Source of the DNA: an uncultured Collinsella sp.
GTDB taxonomy: Bacteria > Actinomycetota > Coriobacteriia > Coriobacteriales > Coriobacteriaceae
DNA: 16,173 nt
Assembly (NCBI GenBank): GCA_902494815.1
Contig: CABUVB010000025.1
Coordinates: forward strand, 1-16,173
Direction: 5' to 3'
Shown: piece by piece, positions 5,696 to 13,932 of the stretch
Layout: each line of letters opens with the position of its first letter
Position numbering within the stretch: position 1 is the first letter of the stretch
Made by a program: the position numbers and the translations under genes
The notes under the pieces: generated by a model
What the model was told of the DNA's origin: nothing
Database searches by the model: none
Seen by the model: only the letters and a program-made list of their open reading frames with translations

Positions 5696-7549
5696 ATGCC
5701 GCTTTTCTCGCAACATACCGCCCGGTTCTCGCCGGACGTTCCTTTGGAGGGCACCAGCTCTCGCGAGCTGCTCAAGCGGTACCAGCCGCTCGAGACACTT
5801 GCGACCGGCGGTTTTGGCTCCATCGAGATCTGCCGCGACACGCATCTGCGCCGCCGCGTCGCCATTAAGCGCATCCCCCTTATCAACGGTGCCGGCATGC
5901 CCGCCAGCGACATCATGGATGTCCTGCGCGAGGCGCACACTGCCGCTATGCTTCAACATCCCAACATCGTGCAGGTCATCGACTTTACGCACGACACAGC
6001 CTATGCCTACCTGGTTATGGAATATGTCGATGGCATGTCGCTGGCCGAGTTTTTGCATCGCGTGGACGGCCACTCACTTACCTTTGACGAGGCCGCGGCC
6101 ATTGCCGATGCCCTGGGCCAGGCGCTCACCTTCGCTCATAGTAATGGCGTACTCCACCTGGACATTAAGCCCGCCAACGTGCTCATCGACCACTCGGGCA
6201 ATGTAAAGCTCACCGACTTTGGCATGGCGCGACTGTCGTCCGCCGGTGGCTTTGGCGGCTCACGCGGCGGCACCATCGGCTACATGCCGCCCGAGCAGCT
6301 CGATATCGAGACCGGCACGGTCGATGAGCGCGCCGATGTCTTTGCCCTCGCCTGTGTGATCTACGAGGGCCTGTGCGGCAGCGCCCCCTTTATGGCGGCC
6401 ACGCCCGCCGACTCGCTCGACCGCATCATCGGCGGCGCCACCTATCCCAGCGAGCTGATACCACACTTCCCCCCGGGAGCCGAGGCCGCGCTCATGAGCG
6501 CGCTCTCTCCCGTGCCGCAGGACCGCCCCAGCAGCATCGAGGCATTTTGCGACCAGCTCCTTGCCGGTCTGGGCAGCGTACGCGAGGGCCGTCGCAGCCT
6601 GGAACAAATGGTTGGCGAGCTTTCGGATGACGAGCAGGAGCTCGACGATATCGAGCCGTCGCACTACGAGGACGACGCCATCGAGGTCGACCCCGCACTC
6701 GGCTGGGCGGGCACGCGCTGGAGCCATGCGCGCGACTACACCATGCGCGCTATCTCGGCGCTAGCGTGCGGCACCTTTAGCTTTTTGCTGATGCAAACGG
6801 CTGGAGTCGCGGCGCTTCCCGGCCTGGTCATTGCGGCTATCGCGATCGGAGCGGCGGCTGGCCTGGCCCCCCAGATCGGCTCGGCCATCTCGGCTGTGGG
6901 CTTTTTGGTGCTCATGGCCAACGCCACCATGCAGGCGCAGGGCATCCTGTCGATGTTGCCGGTCGCGGTGATCTTTGCCGCTGCCATGTCCGGTTGGTGG
7001 ATCGCCTGGGGTCGTACCGAGGCTGCCGCGAGCGCCGCGCTCACCTGTGCACTCGCGCTTGGCTGTCTGACCAGCAATACCTTCCTGGCAGCTGGGGTCG
7101 CCGCCGGCGTCGCGTCATTTTGGCTCGGCCCGGCAAGCGCCGCCGCGGCAACGGGTATGGGCGCGCTTTTTGCCCGTCTGGCCACGGTCGCGCTTTCAGC
7201 CGGAGGCGTGCTGGGGCTCGGTAACGTTGCCGCAGCGCTGGGAGACCCGCTCCTTTGGGCTGCCTTTGGGCTGGTCGCGGCAACTGCCGCAGCGTCATCT
7301 GCGCTGCTCAATGCCCATGCCAAGCGTGCCGATCAGGGCTCAAACCTTGCCGCAATCGCCGCCATCGCTGTCACCGGCATCGGCTGCGCAGCGGCGTCCT
7401 GTCTTGCACACCATATGGAAATTGCCAGCCTTGCAGCCGCGGTCATCGCCAAGGCGGCGGTTGCGGGAATCCTATCCTCTATAATCGTTGGGATATGCCT
7501 ATATTTGCTCGGATACCAAAGAACCTATACGGAGAGTGATCTTTCGTGA
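5696..7549 (+). CDS. Polytopic membrane Ser/Thr protein kinase with a non-RD catalytic loop
   Basis: The product is 617 residues from the ATG at 5696. GAGGG at 5685-5689 is six bases upstream, and a TTG two codons earlier is too close to it. The N-terminal kinase domain (about 29-290) has the glycine loop (ATGGFGS, 36-42), VAIK lysine K58, helix-C glutamate E79, HLDIKPAN (H154-N161; D156 is catalytic) and DFG (174-176). The usual HRD arginine is Leu155, so this is a non-RD kinase. Its activation segment is Gly/Ser-rich and lacks the paired threonines of PknB. An acidic linker (about 310-345) leads to roughly ten hydrophobic helices (352-607), instead of one span plus a sensor domain. The stop overlaps the FhaA start (GTGA), so translation is coupled. 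Phosphoryl transfer is likely since K, E, D, N and DFG remain, but activation must differ from PknB. I do not recognise the membrane domain. Confidence 0.9.
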   Translation: MPLFSQHTARFSPDVPLEGTSSRELLKRYQPLETLATGGFGSIEICRDTHLRRRVAIKRIPLINGAGMPASDIMDVLREAHTAAMLQHPNIVQVIDFTHDTAYAYLVMEYVDGMSLAEFLHRVDGHSLTFDEAAAIADALGQALTFAHSNGVLHLDIKPANVLIDHSGNVKLTDFGMARLSSAGGFGGSRGGTIGYMPPEQLDIETGTVDERADVFALACVIYEGLCGSAPFMAATPADSLDRIIGGATYPSELIPHFPPGAEAALMSALSPVPQDRPSSIEAFCDQLLAGLGSVREGRRSLEQMVGELSDDEQELDDIEPSHYEDDAIEVDPALGWAGTRWSHARDYTMRAISALACGTFSFLLMQTAGVAALPGLVIAAIAIGAAAGLAPQIGSAISAVGFLVLMANATMQAQGILSMLPVAVIFAAAMSGWWIAWGRTEAAASAALTCALALGCLTSNTFLAAGVAAGVASFWLGPASAAAATGMGALFARLATVALSAGGVLGLGNVAAALGDPLLWAAFGLVAATAAASSALLNAHAKRADQGSNLAAIAAIAVTGIGCAAASCLAHHMEIASLAAAVIAKAAVAGILSSIIVGICLYLLGYQRTYTESDLS

Positions 7550-8559
7550 ACTTCCTGAACATCTTCGAGGACCACGTGGCCGGCATCTTCGGTGCCACCC
7601 GTGCCCCGTTCTCCTTTAAGAAGCTTGCCAAGCAGGCCGCTCGCGACATGGAGGATCAGACTCTGGTGATTAACGGCGTCAACACGGCGCCGGCACTCTA
7701 TACCATCCTTATCGCCGCCGACGACGATCCCATGCTCGCCCCGTTCTACCCCGAGCTTTCGCGCGAGGTCCGCGAGTTCGTGAAGGCGCAGGCCGAAAAG
7801 CGCCGCTATGTGTTTGTCGGCGAGCCCCTCGTGCGCTTTATGATCGATCCGCAGCTGCGTGCCGGCAAGTTCTCGGTCTTTGCCGAGAACGTCGATGCCC
7901 CCACGCTCGGCCGCCTGTACGAAGAAGAGCGCGCCTATCAAAACGGCCTGGGCCAGAACAACTCCGCGGCAAGCCGTGCCGCCAGCGCCCCGCGCGCCGG
8001 CCAGCAGCAGTTTGCCGCCCCGCAGCAGCAGCGCCCCGCCGCCATGCCCCAGCAGCAGCCGACGCCTCGCGCCGCCGCTCCCGACCCGCTTGCCGTGGCA
8101 GACCCCTTCGCGCCTAGCGTCCCCGACCCCGCCGCCGCACCCATCCCGGTGCCGCAGACCGTCTCGCGCGACGCGCTTGCCGGCATGGGCGGAGCCGCCG
8201 CGACCGGTGCCGCCGTGGGCCTAGGCGCCGCAGCCGGCATCGCCTCCAACATGGCGAGCACTCGCGCCCCGCAGCGCCCGCTCGCCCAGCTCGTCGACGT
8301 CGTGAGCGGCGAGAGCCATAGCATCACCTCCGCACAGGTGACCATCGGTCGCGAGCGCTCAGTTTCCGACATTGCCCTGCGCGACCCCAACGTGTCGCGC
8401 CGCCACGCCCAGCTCACCTTTACGGGCTCGGATTGGTCGATCGAGGACCTCAATTCCACCAACGGCACGCTCGTCAACAACCGCCGCATCACGCGCTGCC
8501 CGCTGCGCAACGGCGACCTGCTGACGTTTGGCCTGAGCACCTTTGAATTTAGGGGATAG
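7546..8559 (+). CDS. fhaA: FhaA-type protein: DUF3662 domain plus C-terminal FHA domain
   Basis: This 337-residue protein starts at GTG 7546, overlapping the kinase stop by four bases, with GGAGAG at 7531-7536. The first 115 residues match the N-terminal domain of FhaA (DUF3662; MNFLNIFEDHVAGIFG... and FVGEPLVRFMIDPQLRAGKF). A linker rich in Gln, Pro and Ala follows. It includes an unusual Gly/Ala stretch (212-237). The FHA domain at about 248-336 has the phosphothreonine-binding residues: G268-R269-E, S284-R-R-H287 and the LNSTNGT loop (302-308). In mycobacteria FhaA binds phosphorylated partners, including the MviN/MurJ pseudokinase domain, and influences peptidoglycan synthesis. The same role is inferred here from domain order and gene context. 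Confidence 0.92.
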   Translation: MNFLNIFEDHVAGIFGATRAPFSFKKLAKQAARDMEDQTLVINGVNTAPALYTILIAADDDPMLAPFYPELSREVREFVKAQAEKRRYVFVGEPLVRFMIDPQLRAGKFSVFAENVDAPTLGRLYEEERAYQNGLGQNNSAASRAASAPRAGQQQFAAPQQQRPAAMPQQQPTPRAAAPDPLAVADPFAPSVPDPAAAPIPVPQTVSRDALAGMGGAAATGAAVGLGAAAGIASNMASTRAPQRPLAQLVDVVSGESHSITSAQVTIGRERSVSDIALRDPNVSRRHAQLTFTGSDWSIEDLNSTNGTLVNNRRITRCPLRNGDLLTFGLSTFEFRG

Positions 8560-8565
8560 TCGCTT

Positions 8566-8982
8566 ATGAACATCGATATCGTCCTTTTTGCAGGCCGCAT
8601 CGTCCTGGTCGCCCTGCTCTATATCTTCCTGTTCGCCGTCATGAAGACCGGCGTGGGACTTGTGCGCGGGCAGCGCCGCGACTCGGCTATCTGGACGATC
8701 GATGTGGACAAGGGTCCGCGCGGTATCCGCGGCATCCACGTAGACATGCTCGGCCCCGTCATCGTCGGTCGCTCGCCATCTTCGGACATCTGCATCAACG
8801 AACCGTTCGTCTCGGCCTCGCATGCGCGCTTTTCGCTGCAGGGCCCGGCGCTCATCATCGAGGACCTCAACTCGCTTAACGGCACGCTCGTCAACGGCCG
8901 CCAGCTCGTGGAGCCCGCGACGCTGCGTGAGGGCGACGAAGTCCAGATTGGCGACGTGGTCATGAAGGTGAACCGTCGATGA
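8566..8982 (+). CDS. fhaB: FhaB-type membrane-anchored FHA protein
   Basis: The protein is 138 residues. An N-terminal membrane helix (about 5-27, IVLFAGRIVLVALLYIFLFAVM) is followed by a short linker and an FHA domain (about 55-136). That domain contains GRSPSSD (68-74), SASHARF (83-89) and LNSLNGT (101-107), so the residues expected for phosphothreonine binding are present. The ATG is six bases after the fhaA stop, and the AGGGGA that serves it lies inside the end of fhaA. Its own stop overlaps the start of the phosphatase gene (ATGA, 8979-8982). This matches FhaB (FipA in mycobacteria), which links kinase signalling to cell division and elongation complexes. The cytoplasmic position of the FHA domain is inferred from the positive residues after the helix. 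Confidence 0.92.
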   Translation: MNIDIVLFAGRIVLVALLYIFLFAVMKTGVGLVRGQRRDSAIWTIDVDKGPRGIRGIHVDMLGPVIVGRSPSSDICINEPFVSASHARFSLQGPALIIEDLNSLNGTLVNGRQLVEPATLREGDEVQIGDVVMKVNRR

Positions 8983-10913
8983 TCGACGAGGAGAACAAGT
9001 CCGCAACTATGACCGAGGCACCGGCCGCCGCCACAGCTGCGCCGGCCCACGCCGCTCCGGCGGGCTCCGCACCCGTGGAGCCCGAGGACACCGTGTTCTC
9101 CCTGCCTCTTTCGCATGTAACGCATGATATTTCGGATCTCGCCGATAACGAGGACGAAGAGGATGCCGTAGCGGCGCCCATCGGCGCACATGCTGCGGAA
9201 CAGCCCACAGCGCCCGAAGCAACCCCAGCGCCGGCTCACTTTGCAGAGCCCGTCGCCGCGGCAATCAATGAGAGCGCTGCGGTGTTTGCGGCACCCGAGC
9301 CCGCCGCGCCGGCGTTTCCCATAGCCCCGGCATCCGAGGTTGCGCCCGCGTCTACGCCGGCGCCCGAGGCGGGGACATCCCCCGAGGACGGCCCTGCGCC
9401 AAAGACCCCGCAGTCTGCGCCCGCAAGCGAGTCCGATGCCGTGGCCGAGCCCGCCGCCCAGTCGCAAAACACGCCCGCGCCGTCGCACTTTGCGACGCCC
9501 GAGCCTATAGACGTCAGCCCGCAAGACGACGAGTCGACCGCCCGCGTGTCCGAGGAGCCCGGCTCCCCGGACACCGGCGATTCTGAATCAAACGCCGAGA
9601 CCGACACCGTCTCTCCCGGTGACACAGCAGAGATCGACGTTGCCGCCGTTGAGGCCAAGCTCAAAGACCCCGGGTCGACCATGAGCTTTGAGCCCCTGAC
9701 CGAGGAACGCATCGAGACCGACTCGACCTATGATGCCGGCACCACCACGCAACTCATGTGGGGCGCCCGCTCCGACGTTGGCTGTGTGCGCCCGCACAAT
9801 GAGGATTCCTACCTAGTGCAGTCGCCGCTCTTTTGCGTATGCGACGGCATGGGCGGTCACGCCGCCGGCGAGGTAGCCTCTTCCATCGCCGTCGAGACTA
9901 TTGCCAAGACGGCCCCGCAGTCCGCCGACGCAGCGCGCCTGGCCGCAGCCGTCGAGGCAGCCAACGCCGCCGTAATCGAGGCGGCCCTGAACGGCCTGGG
10001 CAAGCCCGGCATGGGCTGCACAGCCACCTGCGCCTATATCGAAAACGACACGCTCGCCATCGCCCACGTGGGCGACTCTCGCGCCTACCTGCTCCACGAG
10101 GGCACGCTCATCCGCGTGACCCGCGACCACTCCTACGTGGAGGAGCTCGTGGACGCTGGCGAGATCACGGCAGACGAGGCTCGCGTCCACCCCAACCGTT
10201 CGGTCATCACCCGCGCACTGGGCTCGGACCCCGCCATGTATGCCGACCACTTCACTCTGCATATCGAGGAAGGCGACCGCCTGATCCTGTGCTCCGACGG
10301 CCTCTCGAGCATGATTCCCGATAGCGATATCGAGAACATCGCCACGCAGTCCTCAACCGCGCAAATCTGCGTCGACAACCTAGTGGACGCGGCGCTTGCC
10401 GCCGGCGGCCACGACAACGTGACCGTAGTAGTCGTTGACCTGGTTGACGATGGCGTCATGCGCGAGGCGCAACGCGTGCGTCGCCGCAACGTTACTATCG
10501 CCGCCATCCTGGCCCTCGTCTTTGTGCTGGCAGCTGGCATCTGGGCCTACACGGGTGTCACCGGCTCGTACTACCTGGGTACCTACCAGGGCAATGTCGC
10601 CGTCTGGCGCGGCCTGCCCGGCAAGCCACTCGGACTCAAGCTCCACTGGCTCGAAAGCGAAACCAGCATCAAGCTGTCCGACCTGCCCGAAGACACGCAA
10701 AACCGCCTCAAGGCGGGCATTCCGCAAACAAGTGTCGACGATGCGCAGGACACGATATCCAAGTACCGCCACCAGATCGACGAGGAGCAAACCCGCCAGG
10801 TGATCGACGCGCAAACGATTCGCGACAACACCAATCAGGGATCGACCTCCGAATCAGATTCCGAGAAAACCGCCGAACAGTCCGCCGAGGCCGAAGCCTC
10901 CGATAAGAATTAG
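8979..10913 (+). CDS. pstP: PstP-type PP2C Ser/Thr phosphatase with long N-terminal extension
   Basis: This 644-residue protein dephosphorylates the kinases and their targets. Residues 1-about 258 are an extension rich in Ala, Pro, Glu, Ser and Thr, with no predicted fold. The PP2C domain (262-490) has the metal-binding residues in SDVGCVRPHNEDS (D266, E275, D276), VCDGMGGH (D289) and GGHDN (D479), plus GDSRAYL and LILCSDGLSSM. A membrane helix follows (about 505-527). The extracytoplasmic tail of about 117 residues has the segment YYLGTYQGNVAVWRGLPG, typical of PstP proteins. The gene overlaps fhaB by four bases. An internal ATG at 9009 is possible but lacks a well-placed ribosome site, and choosing it would shorten the extension by only ten residues. 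PstP proteins I know of begin almost directly with the catalytic domain, so the extension is the odd part. Confidence 0.93.
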   Translation: MIDEENKSATMTEAPAAATAAPAHAAPAGSAPVEPEDTVFSLPLSHVTHDISDLADNEDEEDAVAAPIGAHAAEQPTAPEATPAPAHFAEPVAAAINESAAVFAAPEPAAPAFPIAPASEVAPASTPAPEAGTSPEDGPAPKTPQSAPASESDAVAEPAAQSQNTPAPSHFATPEPIDVSPQDDESTARVSEEPGSPDTGDSESNAETDTVSPGDTAEIDVAAVEAKLKDPGSTMSFEPLTEERIETDSTYDAGTTTQLMWGARSDVGCVRPHNEDSYLVQSPLFCVCDGMGGHAAGEVASSIAVETIAKTAPQSADAARLAAAVEAANAAVIEAALNGLGKPGMGCTATCAYIENDTLAIAHVGDSRAYLLHEGTLIRVTRDHSYVEELVDAGEITADEARVHPNRSVITRALGSDPAMYADHFTLHIEEGDRLILCSDGLSSMIPDSDIENIATQSSTAQICVDNLVDAALAAGGHDNVTVVVVDLVDDGVMREAQRVRRRNVTIAAILALVFVLAAGIWAYTGVTGSYYLGTYQGNVAVWRGLPGKPLGLKLHWLESETSIKLSDLPEDTQNRLKAGIPQTSVDDAQDTISKYRHQIDEEQTRQVIDAQTIRDNTNQGSTSESDSEKTAEQSAEAEASDKN

Positions 10914-10929
10914 AAAGGGAGTGCCGCTT

Positions 10930-13800
10930 ATGAGTCGCCGCAACACCGAGCTGCTCTTGCTCATCGCCTCGGCGTTCCCCGTCATCCTGCTGTATGCGAT
11001 GTACGTCCTCACCGCGGGCGCTGCCATCTCCTTTGAGACGCTCGCCGTGCCGATCGGCCTCTTTGCCGCCTTCGCCGCGGCACATATCGCCGTGCGCATC
11101 TTGGCGCCCGGCGCCGACCCCGCCATCCTACCCATCGTATTTATACTTTCGGGCATCGGCATCACGTTCGTGACGCGTCTCGCCCCCGCTCTCGCCATCT
11201 CACAGCTCATCATCCTGTTTGTCTCGGTGGCGCTCATGGTGGGAACGCTCGCACTGGTCAAAAACCTCGACGTGGTCATGCGCTACAAGTACACCTTTGG
11301 CATTATCGGCATCATTCTGCTGATGCTGCCTATCTTTATCGGCACCACGATCTCGGGCTCCAAGCTGTGGATTCGCATCGCGGGCTTTACCATCCAGCCC
11401 GGCGAGTTCGCCAAGGTCTTTATCGTCCTGTTCCTGGCCGGCTACCTGGCCGAGAACCGCGAGCTGCTCTCCATCTCCAACCGCAAAATCCTGGGCTTTA
11501 AAATCCCTCGCCTGCGACTGCTGCTGCCGCTGTTTGCCGTATGGGGCGTGTGCCTGCTCGTCGTCGTCTTCGAACGCGACCTGGGTTCGGCCGTGCTGTT
11601 CTACACCATCTTCTTGCTGATGCTCTACGTTGCCACGGGACGATTCTCGTATGTCGTTATCGGCCTTGCGCTCTTAGCCGTTGGAGCCGTGGGCGCCTAC
11701 AAGTTCCTGTCGCACGTTCAGGTGCGTTTCCAGGTTTGGGTCGATCCGTTTAAGGACGCCCAGGGCCAGGGCTACCAGATCGTACAGTCACTTTACTCGC
11801 TGGCTGACGGTGGCCTGGTTGGCGTCGGCATCGGCAACGGCATGGCAAACAACATCCCCGTCGTCGAGTCCGACTTTATCTTCTCGGCCATCGGCGAGGA
11901 AATGGGCCTTTTGAGCGGCGGCGCCGTGCTCATCCTGTTTATGCTTTTTGCCGTGCGTGGCCTCACCACGGCCGCCCGCGCCAAGTCCGACCTTGCCGCC
12001 TTTAGCGCGACCGGCCTTACGGCGGCCATCAGCTTCCAGGCATTCTTAATCGTTGGCGGTGTGACCCGCCTGATCCCGCTGACCGGCGTCACCCTGCCCT
12101 TTATGAGCCAGGGCGGCTCCTCGCTGCTGGCGAGCTTTATCATCGTCGCGCTGCTGCTGCGTGCCGGCGACGAGGCGACCGGACGCGAAGCCGAGCTCAC
12201 CGGCACCGGCACCATGGCCGCCATCACCGATGACCAGGTCGCATCCGCCGCTGCCCCGACCGGTACGCGTTTTGCCAACGCGCCTTCCTACAGCCACGGT
12301 AACCGCTCCGCGGGTTCTCGCATGCGTCGTCGCCTGCTCGACACGCCTGAGTCCGGCGTGCTCGGTCGCGTGGCGCTTGCCAACCGTCTGACTCGTGCCG
12401 TGCTTGCCTTCACGGCGCTGTTCGCCATCCTTATCGGCAACCTTACCTATGTCCAGGTCATCAAGGCGAAAGACTACCAGGACATGCCGACCAACAACCA
12501 CACCATCGCCCGCTCCAAGTACATCCAGCGTGGCTCCATCATCACGTCCGACGGTGTGACACTAGCCGAGTCGCTGCAGCAGGAGGACGGCACCTACGCC
12601 CGTTCCTACCCCAACGGCAACATGGCCGCGCACGTGGTGGGCTACGTGAGCCAGCAATACGGCACCGCCGGCATCGAGAGCGTCATGAACGATACGCTCA
12701 CCGGCTCCAAGGATTACTCCAGCTGGAACAACGCCATCGCGTCGCTCGCGGGGCAGACCCAGCCGGGCAATACAGCCAAGCTCACCATCGACTCGCGCAT
12801 CCAGACGGCTGCCGAGCAGGCGCTCAAGGGCTTTAAGGGCGCTGTGGTGGTCATGGATCCGCGCACCGGTGCGGTCCTTGCGTGCGCAAGCTCGCCCACT
12901 TACGACAACACCAACATCGATGCGCTGCTCCAGTCGGGCGGCGGCGAGGACGGCTCCATGTACGACCGCGCCATGGACGCGCTCTACACCCCGGGCTCGA
13001 CCTTTAAGGTCGTCACGCTCTCCGCGGCGCTCGAGACCGGCACCGCCAGCCTTACCAGCACGTACCAGGCGCCCGGCTCCATGGATATTGGCAACGCGCC
13101 GGTCACCAACTCTGCCAACGAGAGCTATGGCACCATCAGCCTGCAGCAGGCCTTCGCCGTGTCGTCCAACGTCGTCTTTGGCCAGGTGGCAAACGAGGTC
13201 GGTGCCAGCTCGCTCGTCCAGTTTGCCAACGCCTTTGGCTACGGTCAAAAGCTCGGTCAGGATCTGACCACCGCGGCTTCCATCATGGCCGACCCGTCGC
13301 TTATGACCGAGTGGGAGACCGCTTGGGCAGGCGCCGGCCAGCCCGTCGGTATGGACCACACGCCTGGCCCGCAAACCACCGTTATGCAGAATTGCGTGAT
13401 CGCTGCCGCCATCGCCAACAGCGGCGTGGTCATGGACCCGTTCTTTGTGTCCCAGATACTCGCCCCGGACGGAACCGTGGTTAAGACCACGCAGTCCCGC
13501 TCGCTGGGCCAGGCTGTCAGCTCTGCCACGGCCGACCAGGTCAAGCAGGCCATGCTCGCCGTCGTCCAGTCCGGTACCGGCACCGATGCCCAGATTCCGG
13601 GCGTCAAGGTTGCCGGCAAGACCGGTTCGGCCGAGACCGGCGGCACCAACGTCAACTCTATGTTTGTTGGCTTTGCGCCTTACGATTCACCCACGGTCGC
13701 CATCTCGGTGGCCCTGGAGGATTACGACAAACACGACGTCGAGGCGGCCAAGATTGCCGGCATCGTCCTGACCGCGGCGCTCGCCGCACAGGGAGCGTGA
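10930..13800 (+). CDS. SEDS glycosyltransferase fused to a class B penicillin-binding protein (RodA-PbpA fusion)
   Basis: One frame of 956 residues carries both halves of a peptidoglycan synthase. Residues 1-about 420 are RodA/FtsW-like: about ten helices with WIRIAGFTIQPGEFAK (Q156-K162), ERDLGSAVLF (D217), the ESDFIFSAIGEEMG loop (D315, in the position of the essential SEDS aspartate) and LTGVTLPFMSQGGSS. A linker of about 65 residues rich in Ala/Thr/Arg leads to one membrane helix (about 488-508). A PbpA-like region follows: RGSIITSDGVTLA, the active-site STFK (S690-K693), SSN (745-747) and KTG (897-899). The SEDS half would polymerise lipid II and the PBP half cross-link it. In mycobacteria rodA and pbpA are separate adjacent genes. 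AAAGGGAG at 10914-10921 is eight bases from the ATG at 10930. An upstream in-frame GTG at 10921 overlaps that site and was not used. Confidence 0.95.
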   Translation: MSRRNTELLLLIASAFPVILLYAMYVLTAGAAISFETLAVPIGLFAAFAAAHIAVRILAPGADPAILPIVFILSGIGITFVTRLAPALAISQLIILFVSVALMVGTLALVKNLDVVMRYKYTFGIIGIILLMLPIFIGTTISGSKLWIRIAGFTIQPGEFAKVFIVLFLAGYLAENRELLSISNRKILGFKIPRLRLLLPLFAVWGVCLLVVVFERDLGSAVLFYTIFLLMLYVATGRFSYVVIGLALLAVGAVGAYKFLSHVQVRFQVWVDPFKDAQGQGYQIVQSLYSLADGGLVGVGIGNGMANNIPVVESDFIFSAIGEEMGLLSGGAVLILFMLFAVRGLTTAARAKSDLAAFSATGLTAAISFQAFLIVGGVTRLIPLTGVTLPFMSQGGSSLLASFIIVALLLRAGDEATGREAELTGTGTMAAITDDQVASAAAPTGTRFANAPSYSHGNRSAGSRMRRRLLDTPESGVLGRVALANRLTRAVLAFTALFAILIGNLTYVQVIKAKDYQDMPTNNHTIARSKYIQRGSIITSDGVTLAESLQQEDGTYARSYPNGNMAAHVVGYVSQQYGTAGIESVMNDTLTGSKDYSSWNNAIASLAGQTQPGNTAKLTIDSRIQTAAEQALKGFKGAVVVMDPRTGAVLACASSPTYDNTNIDALLQSGGGEDGSMYDRAMDALYTPGSTFKVVTLSAALETGTASLTSTYQAPGSMDIGNAPVTNSANESYGTISLQQAFAVSSNVVFGQVANEVGASSLVQFANAFGYGQKLGQDLTTAASIMADPSLMTEWETAWAGAGQPVGMDHTPGPQTTVMQNCVIAAAIANSGVVMDPFFVSQILAPDGTVVKTTQSRSLGQAVSSATADQVKQAMLAVVQSGTGTDAQIPGVKVAGKTGSAETGGTNVNSMFVGFAPYDSPTVAISVALEDYDKHDVEAAKIAGIVLTAALAAQGA

Positions 13801-13850
13801 TGCCCGTGATCAAAGCGGATACTTGGGGCGCGCCGCGGCCGATGAGTTAG
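13800..13850 (+). other. Tiny 16-codon open frame overlapping the SEDS-PBP stop (TGATG)
   Basis: The stop of the fusion gene is embedded in TGATG. The ATG at 13800 opens a 16-residue frame (MPVIKADTWGAPRPMS) that ends in TAG at 13850. GGGAG at 13791-13795 is at ribosome-site distance. This is the arrangement of a translationally coupled gene, but the product is very short and unrecognised. It may be a leader peptide, a remnant, or chance. The remaining bases to 13932 hold no clear promoter. Confidence 0.2.
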
Positions 13851-13932
13851 CGACAACGCGCCACACGGCCCCAGCGGCCACACATTTGGTACTACACACA
13901 TCGTTGAGCGAATAGTTATGTTAGGAGCAGGA

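Noticed and set aside
12562..13374. 270-codon minus-strand frame inside the PBP domain
   Set aside because: It is a mirror frame of a clearly conserved transpeptidase; its composition (Arg/Gly/Val/His-rich) is typical of antisense frames in high-GC DNA.
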